64,000 bases of DNA, taken from NCBI GenBank assembly GCA_965248775.1, contig OZ252150.1:3968001-4032000 (forward strand). Reading direction: 5' to 3'. The DNA comes from JBHHUI01 sp965248775. Its GTDB lineage: Bacteria; Chloroflexota; Anaerolineae; Anaerolineales; JBHHUI01. Below the pieces are notes generated by a model. The model saw nothing but the letters and a program-made list of their open reading frames with translations, did no database searches and was not told the DNA's origin. Position numbers and translations under genes: made by a program. This document shows positions 10,921 through 19,037 of the stretch, piece by piece. Numbering within the stretch: the first letter of the stretch is position 1; each line of letters starts with the position of its first letter.

Positions 10921-10947
10921 ACGAAGTCGCGTGTGCGACTCCACGCG
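10921..10947 (+). repeat. Palindromic unit W (27 bp, in frame in transposase)
   Basis: Sequence differs from the other units, but its length and plan are the same. Read on the minus strand it has arms CGCGTG, AGTCGC, CACGCG and GCGACT in that order, so a pairs with a' and b with b' in interleaved order. Removing exactly 27 bp gives DDTQWHPAIDNH in the host. Confidence 0.75.
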
Positions 10948-11177
10948 GTGGCACCCAGCTATTGATAATCATTGTCGAACCTTTGGCAAGCCGCCAGTCC
11001 AGGCCAGTGCTGACCGCGGTGTTTATTCCTCGGCCAACGAAAACTATGCAAGACAAAAGGGCGTTCGGCACGTCGTCTTACCCAAAGCGGGTTATAAGTC
11101 CCAAGAACGCCATGCTCATGAAAAACAGGCCTGGTTCAAACGCGGCCGTCGTTTTCATGCTGGCGTTGAGGGCCGAA

Positions 11178-11205
11178 CCCCGTCCAGGACCGGGACGGGA
11201 CTGGG
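11178..11205 (+). repeat. Palindromic unit P4 (28 bp, frameshifting the transposase)
   Basis: A member of the CCCCGTCC-starting subfamily. Arms CCCGTCC and GGACGGG pair, and CCAG/CTGG interleave with them. Deleting exactly 28 bp restores EGRISVLKRKH in the host. It is the only complete unit here that is not 27 bp, and it breaks the frame. Confidence 0.82.
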
Positions 11206-11432
11206 TCAGTGTTCTCAAACGCAAACATGCCTTCGGCATTTGTCGTTATCGTGGCAATCAGGGCCACCATCGTTGGGTTGGCTTGACCATTCTGGCTGCT
11301 AACCTGAACACGATCGGATTGAGACTACATGCTCGTGCTACCTGAACATTTCAAATCCGATCGCTCAAACCAAACCCTAGTTCAGGTCGTCTGTTTTCAG
11401 CCCAGCGATGCGTTTCGCACCGGAAACTAGCT

Positions 11433-11711
11433 ATGGAAACGACAACGCCAACTTCTCATGTCTACGTGTTAAGGCTGCTGCCAGCTGGCGAGCTCGAACC
11501 GGGCGACTGGCGCGCTGTTTTGGCCAGTCCGCAAACGGGTGCGCGGCGGGGATTCTCAAGCCTCGAAGCGCTTTTCGAATACCTGCGCCACGCCACCATA
11601 TGCAAAGGCGGCAACAAACTTGGAGGTGGTTCACATCCAACAAACAGCCCCGATATCAACCAGAAATCAACATACCTGAACGAAAGGATTTTTTCATGTC
11701 TACAAAACTAA
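11433..11711 (+). CDS. Small conserved protein upstream of a delta-60 gene, copy 1
   Basis: A 92-residue reading frame starting METTTPTSHVYVLRLL. It matches the 75-residue frame at 13710-13937 almost residue for residue up to SHPTNSPDI, so the coding sequence is being conserved. The tail of this copy runs 16 bases into the next gene. Function is unknown. An ISNCY-like element is inserted right at its ATG, so its own promoter and ribosome site have been displaced. Confidence 0.6.
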   Translation: METTTPTSHVYVLRLLPAGELEPGDWRAVLASPQTGARRGFSSLEALFEYLRHATICKGGNKLGGGSHPTNSPDINQKSTYLNERIFSCLQN

Positions 11712-13471
11712 TCCACATACTCACCAGCGTTTCGCTGGCCCTCAGCCTCGCCGCCTGGCCGGAGACGGCCTCCGTGGCCTATGCCGCCGCGGGTGCTTTG
11801 GACACCACCTTCGGTACCGCCGGCAAAGTGATCACCCCCATCGGCAGTGGTAACGACGCTGGCAGAGCCGTGGCCATCCAGCTGGATGGAAAGATCGTCG
11901 TGGCGGCAGACAGCGCAAATGACATTGCGGTGGTGCGCTACAACACAGATGGATCGCTGGACAACAGCTTCTCTAGCGATGGCATACAGATCGTCAATAT
12001 CAGCGATGGAAGCATTATTAATGTTCCTACGAACGATTCCGTTAATGACGTCGCTATCCAGTCGGACGGCAAGATCGTCGTGATAGGACACAACGGTGCT
12101 GACTTTGCGGTAGCCCGCTTCTGTTCAAACGGACATCTGGACGACGGCACCGCCGCACCTTCTGGGTGCGGTGGTTCAGGATTTGACACTGATGGCATTC
12201 AGACCACCGACGTCAGTGGTAACACTAGCACAGACTATGGCTTTGCCGGAGCTATCCAGCCGGACGGAAAGATTGTCGTCGCAGGAGAAAGTGATTCTGA
12301 CATCGCTGTTGTGCGCTACAACACAGACAGTTTGTTGGACACGAGCTTCGACTCCAATGGCATAAAGGCCATCGACATCAGCGGCAACGGTAGTGCGGAC
12401 AGTGGTCACTCCGTCGCCATTCAATCTGACGGCAAAATCGTTGTCGCAGGTGAGAGCGACGGTGATTTGGTGGTTGTCCGTTATAACGTGGACGGTTCGC
12501 TGGATACGAGTTTCGACACTGATGGAAAACGAATCGGGGATATTGATGGAAACAACCCTTATTATTACGTTGCGCTCCAGCCGGACGGCAAGATTGTCGT
12601 CGCGGGAGAAGGCGGAAACACCGGCGCTGATAGTGCCGTGGTGCGTTACAACACAGACGGTTCGTTAGACACGAGCTTCGACTCCAATGGCAAGCGAATC
12701 GATAGCATTGGGAGTACATCTACATATAGTTCCGTCACGATACAGCCGGACGGCAAAATCGTCGTCGTGGGTAGTACCGACTTCAATTTCTTGGCGGTGC
12801 TCTACAACACAGACGGTTCATTGGACACGAGCTTCGACTCCAATGGCAAGCGAATCGATGATCTAGGCAGCAACGACAGCGCCTATGCCGTTACTGTCCA
12901 GCCGGACGGCAGGATCGTTGTTGTGGGGCAGAGCAATAATCAACTCGCCGTGGTTCGCTATGAAGGCGGCCTAAATTCCAGCAGTTCCACGAACGTCACG
13001 GCCTCGATCAGCCTTACAGCATTCGAAGCTTTATTGAGCCTTTTTGCTCACAACATTTTATTTCCTCCGCTGGTAATTCCCGGCAATATCACCATCGACG
13101 AAATTGTGCTCCTCGCTGCTGACTTCGTTTGGCAAGCTACAGATAGCAACACAGTAGCCGCAGGTTGGCACGTCACGCTTAGTGCAAACGATTTCTCAGA
13201 TGGAAGTGGAAATTCCATTCCTGTCAGCGGCTTCAAAGCGCAAATGTTCAATACAGACATTGGAACGGTTAGCGGAAACGCACCGCCGACCAGCCAGGTG
13301 CCAATCGCCACTTCGCTTAGTTCTAGCGCTATCAGCTTGATTTCAGCAGCTTCCGGCAATGGCATCGGAACATACAATTTCGCCCCACATTTCCAACTCA
13401 CAGTGCCCGGAACTACTGTGCATGGCAATTACAACACCGCGGTTACGGTGACGATCATCAGCGGACCGTAA
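11696..13471 (+). CDS. Secreted delta-60 repeat protein with WxL-like C-terminal domain, copy 1
   Basis: The 591-residue product has a signal peptide (MSTKLIHILTSVSLALSLAA, cut near AYAA). Seven or so repeats follow, of the delta-60 type (pattern DGSLDTSFDSNG ... QPDGKIVVAGES ... VVRYNTDG), which are thought to form a beta-propeller. The last 170 residues are a separate domain with GWHVTLSANDF, GNAPPTSQ and a closing YNTAVTVTIISGP. That domain resembles WxL cell-wall binding domains (Trp-x-Val instead of Trp-x-Leu). Start chosen at the ATG 11696, which has GAAAGGA upstream and matches the paralog. Likely a cell-surface protein held by the DUF916-like product encoded downstream. Confidence 0.85.
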   Translation: MSTKLIHILTSVSLALSLAAWPETASVAYAAAGALDTTFGTAGKVITPIGSGNDAGRAVAIQLDGKIVVAADSANDIAVVRYNTDGSLDNSFSSDGIQIVNISDGSIINVPTNDSVNDVAIQSDGKIVVIGHNGADFAVARFCSNGHLDDGTAAPSGCGGSGFDTDGIQTTDVSGNTSTDYGFAGAIQPDGKIVVAGESDSDIAVVRYNTDSLLDTSFDSNGIKAIDISGNGSADSGHSVAIQSDGKIVVAGESDGDLVVVRYNVDGSLDTSFDTDGKRIGDIDGNNPYYYVALQPDGKIVVAGEGGNTGADSAVVRYNTDGSLDTSFDSNGKRIDSIGSTSTYSSVTIQPDGKIVVVGSTDFNFLAVLYNTDGSLDTSFDSNGKRIDDLGSNDSAYAVTVQPDGRIVVVGQSNNQLAVVRYEGGLNSSSSTNVTASISLTAFEALLSLFAHNILFPPLVIPGNITIDEIVLLAADFVWQATDSNTVAAGWHVTLSANDFSDGSGNSIPVSGFKAQMFNTDIGTVSGNAPPTSQVPIATSLSSSAISLISAASGNGIGTYNFAPHFQLTVPGTTVHGNYNTAVTVTIISGP

Positions 13472-13547
13472 GAACCCTCCCCATACCCCTTTGCCCTCCC
13501 CTCCCGACCCTCGTGGAAGGGAAGGGGTTGGAACAGGAGCAATCAAC

Positions 13548-13937
13548 ATGTCCGCAAAATTTATCCGAACACTTACAAGTCTTTCAATCAGCCTCAATCT
13601 GCTGGCCACCGTGGCTCCGGCGGTCGCTCAGGGCGTGCAGGTGACCAATCGGCATCGCCGGGGTAGGGCTCCAGACGATCTCCAGACGTTTTTTTTCTAT
13701 TCTCCAGCTATGGAAACGACGACGCCAACTTCTCATGTCTACGTGTTACGGCTTCTGCCGGCCGACGAGCTTGAACCGGGTGGCTGGCGCGCTTTGTTGG
13801 TCAGTCCACAAACGGGTGCACGACGGGGATTCTCAAGCCTGGAAGCGCTTTTCGAATACTTGCGCCACGCCACTATACGCAAAGCCGACAACGAATTTGG
13901 CGGTTCACATCCGACAAATAGCCCCGATATCACCTGA
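13548..13937 (+). CDS. Chimeric reading frame: signal peptide remnant joined to the small METTT protein, copy 2
   Basis: From the ATG at 13548 (AGGAG upstream) the frame gives a signal peptide MSAKFIRTLTSLSISLNLLA ending AVAQGVQVTN. That is close to the start of the DUF916-like protein at 15817. The frame then passes through the former intergenic sequence (APDDLQTFFFYSP) into METTTPTSHVYVLRLL at 13710. I read this as a truncated secreted-protein gene into whose 5' part a duplicated unit [upstream region, small gene, delta-60 gene] was placed. The small protein alone (13710-13937, 75 residues) is probably the real product. Confidence 0.55.
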   Translation: MSAKFIRTLTSLSISLNLLATVAPAVAQGVQVTNRHRRGRAPDDLQTFFFYSPAMETTTPTSHVYVLRLLPADELEPGGWRALLVSPQTGARRGFSSLEALFEYLRHATIRKADNEFGGSHPTNSPDIT

Positions 13938-13977
13938 ATCGACCAGAAATTAACTTGTTTGAATGAAAGGATTTTTC

Positions 13978-15750
13978 ATGTCTACAAAACTAATCCATAT
14001 ACTCACCAGCGTTTCGCTGGCCCTCAGCCTGGCCGCCTGGTCGGGGACGGCCTCCATGGCCTACGCTGCCGCGGGCGGCTTGGATACGAGCTTTGACGGC
14101 GACGGAAAGCAGACCACGCCCATCGGCAGTGATTTCGACAATGGCTATGCCGTCGCGCTCCAACCAGACGGCAAAATTGTAGTTGCAGGGGATAGCGCTC
14201 ATAGCAACAACAATAACGACTTCGCTGTGGTACGTTACAACGCGGACGGTTCGCTAGACACCAGCTTCGACGGCGACGGCAAGCAGACCACCCCCATCGG
14301 CAGTGGTGAAGACTACGGCAGAGCCGTCGCGCTGCAGCCGGATGGCAAGATCGTCATAGCGGGATCTAGTTTCAAGAGCAACAAATATGACTTTGCCGTG
14401 GTGCGCTACAACGCAGACGGTTCGCTAGACACCAGCTTTGACAGTGACGGCAAGCAGACTACCCCCTTCGGTAGTAAAAACAGCTCTGGCAACGCCATCG
14501 CGCTCCAACCAGACGGCAAAATTGTAGTTGCAGGGGGTAGCAATAATGACTTCGCTGTTGTGCGCTACAACGCGGACGGTTCGCTGGACACCAGTTTCGA
14601 CGGCGACGGCAAGCAGACCACCTCCTTCGGTAGTGGTATTGACGAAGGCCACGCCGTCGCGCTGCAGCCGGATGGCAAGATCATAGTGGCGGGAAGAAGC
14701 AGGAACAGTGGGAACTATGAATTTGCTGTGGTGCGCTACAACGCGGACGGTTCGCTAGACATCAGTTTCGACGGCGACGGCAAACAGACCACCCCTATCG
14801 GCAGTGATAACAGCTCTGGCAACGCCGTCGCGCTCCAACCGAATGGCAAGATCATAGTGGCGGGAAAAAGCAGGAACAGCGCGAACTACTATGACTTCGC
14901 TATTGTGCGCTACAACGCGGACGGATCGCTGGACACCAGCTTCGACAGCGATGGCAAGCAGACAAACTCCGTCGGTAGTGGTGACGACCACGGCCGCGCT
15001 GTCGCGCTACAGCCAGATGGCAAGATCATCGTGGCGGGGGTGGGAGGAAGCTTCCACGGCGACTTCGCCGTAGTGCGCTACAACACGGACGGATCGCTGG
15101 ACACCAGCTTCGACGGCGACGGCAAGCAGACCACCTCTGTCAGCAGTCAAACCGATGGTGGCCACGCCGTCGTGCTCCAGCCTGATGGCAAGATCATCGT
15201 GGCCGGAGAAAGCTACGACGGTGTGAAGTATAGCTTCGCGGTGGTGCGCTACGACGGCGGGTTGACAGCCGGCAGTTCCGCGAATGTCACTGCCTCGATC
15301 AGTCTGACGGCTTTCGAAGCGCTATTGAGCCTGTTCGCCCACAACATCTCGTTTCCTCCGATTGTGATGCTCGGGGCAGATAAGATCGTCGACGCCGCCG
15401 ACTACGCCTGGCAGACGAGCGATAAGAGCGCAGCCGCTGCCGGCTGGCACGTCACGCTCAGCGCGAATGACTTCTCGGACGGGAGTAGCAACTCCATTCC
15501 GGTCAACGGCTTCACCGTTGAGATGGCAAACACGGCCATCAACAAGGTCAGCGGCAACGCGCCGCCGACCAGTCAGGTAACGAGTATCACGGCGCTCAGT
15601 CCAACCGGCATCAACCTGCTCTCGGCAGCCGCCGGAGACGGGTTGGGAACGTACAATTTCGTGCCGCACTTTCAACTGATCGTGCCCGGCACGACTGTGG
15701 TCAGCGATTACAACACCGCGGTTACCGTGACGGTCATTAGCGGGCCGTAA
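13978..15750 (+). CDS. Secreted delta-60 repeat protein with WxL-like C-terminal domain, copy 2
   Basis: A 590-residue paralog of the protein at 11696, with the same signal peptide and about eight regular repeats (DTSFDGDGKQTTPIGSG ... LQPDGKIVVAG ... FAVVRYNADGSL). The C-terminal domain has GWHVTLSANDFSDGSSNSIP and ends YNTAVTVTVISGP. The repeats are more uniform than in copy 1, which suggests more recent internal homogenisation. ATG 13978 is preceded by GAAAGGA. The next gene (DUF916-like) follows after a strong hairpin, and the two are probably one surface-assembly cluster. Ligand and partner are not known. Confidence 0.86.
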   Translation: MSTKLIHILTSVSLALSLAAWSGTASMAYAAAGGLDTSFDGDGKQTTPIGSDFDNGYAVALQPDGKIVVAGDSAHSNNNNDFAVVRYNADGSLDTSFDGDGKQTTPIGSGEDYGRAVALQPDGKIVIAGSSFKSNKYDFAVVRYNADGSLDTSFDSDGKQTTPFGSKNSSGNAIALQPDGKIVVAGGSNNDFAVVRYNADGSLDTSFDGDGKQTTSFGSGIDEGHAVALQPDGKIIVAGRSRNSGNYEFAVVRYNADGSLDISFDGDGKQTTPIGSDNSSGNAVALQPNGKIIVAGKSRNSANYYDFAIVRYNADGSLDTSFDSDGKQTNSVGSGDDHGRAVALQPDGKIIVAGVGGSFHGDFAVVRYNTDGSLDTSFDGDGKQTTSVSSQTDGGHAVVLQPDGKIIVAGESYDGVKYSFAVVRYDGGLTAGSSANVTASISLTAFEALLSLFAHNISFPPIVMLGADKIVDAADYAWQTSDKSAAAAGWHVTLSANDFSDGSSNSIPVNGFTVEMANTAINKVSGNAPPTSQVTSITALSPTGINLLSAAAGDGLGTYNFVPHFQLIVPGTTVVSDYNTAVTVTVISGP

Positions 15751-15768
15751 GAAGAGACCCCGCCCCAT

Positions 15769-15801
15769 CCCTTCCCCTCCCCGAATCGGGGAGGGGAAGG
15801 G
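15769..15801 (+). terminator. Perfect 16-bp-stem GC-rich hairpin between the delta-60 gene and the DUF916-like gene
   Basis: CCCTTCCCCTCCCCGA at 15769-15784 pairs completely with 15786-15801. There is no T run; the sequence goes straight into the ribosome site of the next gene. It may be a processing or attenuation hairpin rather than a full stop. A degenerate relative lies at about 13485-13530 behind copy 1. Confidence 0.55.
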
Positions 15802-15816
15802 GAGCAAGGATACATC

Positions 15817-16818
15817 ATGCACACCAAACTCATTCGTCCACTCATCAGTTTTTCACTCATCTGCGTATTGTTCACGACGGTGCTGCCGGCGCTCGCACAG
15901 GGTGGCGGCTCGTTCAGCCTACGGCCTGACCCGTCCGCGACGAGTTCGCTCAACGGCGGCTACTTCGAATACACGCTGCAGCCCGGCGCGGTCGTGAACG
16001 ACGCCGTGCTGATCGTCAACGCCGGCGGCGAGGCGGTCGGCGTGGCCTTCCCCGGGGGCGCGCAGGACACAACACAACGCGCCGGCGCGTGGCTTAAGCT
16101 ATCAGCCAGCGAAATGACCCTGCAGCCCGGCGAAGCGCGCACAGTGCCGTTCACCTTTGCAATTCCAGAAGGCATTACCGGGGAATTCGCAGCCGTCATC
16201 GTCGCACAGCCGGCGATGACTGCAGCAGCGGAACGCGGCCAACTGGCCATCACCATCGTGCAGCGCGCGGCTGTGACCGTTGTCGCGACTGTGCAAGGCG
16301 ACACGCCGCTCGCGCCGCAAATGGAAATCGCGGCGCTAGCAGCTGAGGTCAACGGCGAGCAGCAGCTCGTCAACGCCACGCTACGCAACTCCGGGCAGCT
16401 CGGCCTGCGCCCACAGGGCATGCTCATCATGACCGACGATGCGGACACGATCGTGCGCGCTGTGCCGGTCGAGCTGGGCTACTTCCTGTCCGGCGACGAG
16501 ATCGGCTACCGCATGGGCATCGAGCCGCCGCTGTCCAGCGGTGATTACAACGTGACTCTGGAATTAACATACGACGGCGGGCAAGCGGCACAGAGTACGC
16601 GACTGACACTGACCGAGCCGAATTTCGAAGGCGAAATCATCGAATTTGACGCGCCCGAAACAGTGCCGGAACAGGGGAGCGCCGCATATGCGGACGGCCT
16701 CCCTGCGACGTGGGCGTTCCTCGCCGTTGGCGCGATGCTGCTGTTCGCCAGCCTGGCGCTGTTGAAGACCGCGCGGCTGGCGCTCACCGGCGGACGAACG
16801 CGCAAGCGCAGCCGCTAG
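15817..16818 (+). CDS. DUF916-like (WxL-interacting protein-like) membrane-anchored surface protein
   Basis: In Firmicutes, WxL-interacting proteins have a peptidoglycan-binding DUF916 domain, a second domain and a C-terminal membrane helix, and they hold WxL proteins at the surface. This 333-residue protein has a signal peptide (ending ALAQGG) and a DUF916-type pattern: GGYFEYTLQPGAVVNDAVL, AGAWLKLSASEMTLQPGEA and VPFTFAIPEGITGEF. A second beta-rich domain follows, then a membrane helix (AFLAVGAMLLFASLALL) with a basic tail GGRTRKRSR. It lies directly behind two proteins and before a third with WxL-like domains. The role is inferred from this pairing; the equivalence to Firmicute proteins is not proven. 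Confidence 0.75.
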   Translation: MHTKLIRPLISFSLICVLFTTVLPALAQGGGSFSLRPDPSATSSLNGGYFEYTLQPGAVVNDAVLIVNAGGEAVGVAFPGGAQDTTQRAGAWLKLSASEMTLQPGEARTVPFTFAIPEGITGEFAAVIVAQPAMTAAAERGQLAITIVQRAAVTVVATVQGDTPLAPQMEIAALAAEVNGEQQLVNATLRNSGQLGLRPQGMLIMTDDADTIVRAVPVELGYFLSGDEIGYRMGIEPPLSSGDYNVTLELTYDGGQAAQSTRLTLTEPNFEGEIIEFDAPETVPEQGSAAYADGLPATWAFLAVGAMLLFASLALLKTARLALTGGRTRKRSR

Positions 16819-16890
16819 GATTTTACAGCGTCTGCCCGTTGCGGGACACCCGAAAGGGTGCAGCGGAGATGATTTAGTTGGACGAGGATT

Positions 16891-18138
16891 GTGATGAAAG
16901 TACGTATCTGGCAGATGGGGATGGCTTGTCTCTTTGGAGCGCTGCTTCTGATGTTTGCGGCGCGGTTGCCGTCCCGGGCAGCGGCTGATTCCAGCCCGAC
17001 AAGTACACCGGACAGCAGCCCGACGCCTACAAACGGCGGCGCAGAAACGACACCGACGGTGGAAGCGAGCGACACGCCCGACCCCTCTCCAACTCCTACC
17101 GGAAGCGCGACCTGGATCACGAGTGTCGAGCCGACTCAAATACTTGATCCAGCTGCGACGGATATTTCGACCAGTCCGACTGCGGAAGCGGCCGCCACAG
17201 AATCCGCTACTGATATCGTTAGCTCCTCTGAATCAGTCACTGTAACTGCGATCGAAGGAAGTGCCTCCCCCACCGCGAGTCCAACGCTGTCGCCAACCGA
17301 ATGCAGCGCGACCGCGACCAACACACCCGCTGCCAGCGCAGGGCCTACCGAAACTCCGACGGGCAGTGCGACGCCCGCGACCGACGGACAGAGTAATGAT
17401 GGAGCGCCCACGCCCACTCTAACCGATTCGAGCGAGACAGCGACACCAACGGCAACCGCGAATACAGAGTGCGGCCTTTTAGGAAAAGAGACCACGACGC
17501 CGACTGCAACGGAGACGACACCCGTTGCCAGCACGTCTGCTAGCGCGACGGCAACTGTGACCACGACGCCCAACGGCAGCGCATCCGCTAGCGCGACGGC
17601 CACAGGCAGCCCGGTGCCGGACGAGTCGCCCACCGCCACGGGAATAGTCGCACCGACCGAGACTATGATGCCGCTGCCAACCGGGACAGCCCAAACTCAA
17701 CCGGTGGGAGGCCTATCGATCACAGCCTACGCAATGGTATTTCCGGGCATTCAGTTGGAGGGAGCGGAAACCGTGGTGGCCGTGGCGTCCGTGCCGTGGG
17801 TTGCGAGCGACACTGCGGGTTTCGGCATCGGTTGGCGTGTTGTGCTCACAGTGAGCGATTTCATCGACTCGAGCGGCAATATCATTCCGGCGAGCAACTT
17901 GCAGGTGCAAATCACCGCGAGTGATGTCCGCACCATGAGCGGTGCGGGCGCAGCGGCAAGCGCGGTGCAGGAGTTGACCGCGGTCGGCTCCGACGGCCTC
18001 ACGAACCTTTCCGCCGCGCCGGGCAGTAGCGGTGGTTTATTTGAGTTTCTGCCGCGATTTGCGCTGTCAGTACCCGCAGGAACTCCGCTCGGGGACTACA
18101 CCACCAACATCGAAGTAACAATCATCGCCGGATCTTAA
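16891..18138 (+). CDS. Secreted Ser/Thr/Pro-rich stalk protein with WxL-like C-terminal domain
   Basis: The 415-residue product starts with a membrane or signal segment (LFGALLLMFAARLP). About 230 residues of low-complexity Thr/Ser/Pro/Ala repeats follow (SPTPT, TATPT, SASATAT), likely a rigid and perhaps glycosylated stalk. The final 150 residues contain GIGWRVVLTVSDFIDSSGNIIP and end LGDYTTNIEVTIIAGS, which aligns by eye with the C-terminal domain of the two delta-60 proteins. Start could be 16891 or the ATG at 16894. It completes a cluster of three WxL-like proteins and one DUF916-like anchor. Confidence 0.72.
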   Translation: MMKVRIWQMGMACLFGALLLMFAARLPSRAAADSSPTSTPDSSPTPTNGGAETTPTVEASDTPDPSPTPTGSATWITSVEPTQILDPAATDISTSPTAEAAATESATDIVSSSESVTVTAIEGSASPTASPTLSPTECSATATNTPAASAGPTETPTGSATPATDGQSNDGAPTPTLTDSSETATPTATANTECGLLGKETTTPTATETTPVASTSASATATVTTTPNGSASASATATGSPVPDESPTATGIVAPTETMMPLPTGTAQTQPVGGLSITAYAMVFPGIQLEGAETVVAVASVPWVASDTAGFGIGWRVVLTVSDFIDSSGNIIPASNLQVQITASDVRTMSGAGAAASAVQELTAVGSDGLTNLSAAPGSSGGLFEFLPRFALSVPAGTPLGDYTTNIEVTIIAGS

Positions 18139-18287
18139 AAGCCGAGGAGTTATACAGAGCACCACAGAGAACAGGGTTTAGCACCTCACGTGCGCGTGCA
18201 AGCGCACGACCCATGAAAAGCTCCTTCTCAGGCATCGCATCATTCGCAAAGTCGCAATGAAAATATCGCCTCCACTGCACTTTTGCA

Positions 18288-19037
18288 TTAGAAAACTCCG
18301 CCCATGTGCTCCTTAATAATATGATCGACCACAGCCAGTAGATCTTCTGGCTCGTCCACGATATGCTTGTCCGTTATCAGCTTCGATTCGTATAGACGAT
18401 CCCGCGTGAAGGGCGTGCTGACAGCAACAACCTGCATGCCTGCATTGAGAGCGGCTTGCACGCCGGTGGGTGAATCCTCCACCACCAGGCATTCAACCGG
18501 TCGGACGCCTAATTCGCCCGCCACGAGCAGATAAATTTCCGGATCGGGTTTGCCATGCTCAACGTCATCTCGCGTAGCGACAAATCCGAAGGCGTCCTGT
18601 AGTTCAAGTATTTCCAATACCCGTTTGGCCTGCTCACAATGCGACATGGTTGCCAAACCTGTACTGCAACCGGTCTCGCGCGCCTTCTGCAACAGTGCGA
18701 CATTGTGGGGCCACTGGTTACTGCGGATGACTTCAGGATCAGCCAGCAGCTCTGCATAGATTTCCAACCTGCGTTGCACAAAAGCCTGCCAGGGGACCTG
18801 CACGCCGTACTTGGCCATCCATTCGCGTGCCTTCGCATCCAATCCGAAACGTTCCACGAGTGCAGTCGCCACCTCGCGGCGCGACAGGCCGACGACATCT
18901 TTGAAGGCTTCGATGACCTCCTCGGCGCTGATGTCTCGCGGACACAATTCGATCGCCGCGCGCGCATACGATTGTGCTTTCAGGCGCTCGGTTTGCACGA
19001 GCGTACCGTCCAGATCGAAGATCATTGCACGGATCAT
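18288..19037 (-). CDS. HAD-superfamily sugar phosphatase / beta-phosphoglucomutase-like protein
   Basis: A 249-residue HAD hydrolase of subfamily IA. The nucleophile motif is FDLDGTLVQTE (residues 7-17), a helical cap follows, then the Lys of HGKPDPEIY and the metal-binding motif VVEDSPTGVQAALNAGM. Such enzymes act on small phosphosugars (beta-phosphoglucomutase, 2-deoxyglucose-6-phosphatase and relatives). It follows pgi on the same strand after a gap of about 75 bases, so it is probably in the pentose phosphate operon. The substrate cannot be told from sequence alone. Confidence 0.85.
   Translation of the reverse strand: MIRAMIFDLDGTLVQTERLKAQSYARAAIELCPRDISAEEVIEAFKDVVGLSRREVATALVERFGLDAKAREWMAKYGVQVPWQAFVQRRLEIYAELLADPEVIRSNQWPHNVALLQKARETGCSTGLATMSHCEQAKRVLEILELQDAFGFVATRDDVEHGKPDPEIYLLVAGELGVRPVECLVVEDSPTGVQAALNAGMQVVAVSTPFTRDRLYESKLITDKHIVDEPEDLLAVVDHIIKEHMGGVF

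Larger units (their letters stand above)
9881..11345 (+). pseudogene. ISNCY-like transposase carrying two short palindromic insertions
   Basis: Transposase with the family features MLRDRY, ARTEQHVRDSLVLR, the first Asp in LRTDGTVVESNVRYPTDSG, the second acidic region ASADRGVYSSANE and FKRGRRFHAGVEGR. A 27-bp insertion at 10921-10947 adds nine residues in frame between DDTQ and WHPAIDNH. A 28-bp insertion at 11178-11205 shifts the frame after EGR; without it the protein would continue as ISVLKRKHAFGICRYRG to a stop at 11345, the family C terminus. As it stands the product ends at 11302 with an unrelated tail, so the copy is probably dead. Confidence 0.85.
9801..11427 (+). mobile_element. ISNCY-like insertion sequence
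   Basis: A 1627-bp element with 15-bp perfect terminal inverted repeats (GTTTCCGGTGCGAAA at 9801-9815, complement at 11413-11427) and a 6-bp target duplication. It inserted exactly at the start codon of a small gene: the right duplication supplies the A of the ATG at 11433. The uninterrupted second copy of that locus near 13671-13712 proves the insertion point. Confidence 0.93.

Noticed and set aside
16564..17639. Several long minus-strand frames
   Set aside because: They are shadows of the GC-rich, low-complexity stalk and DUF916-like genes on the plus strand.
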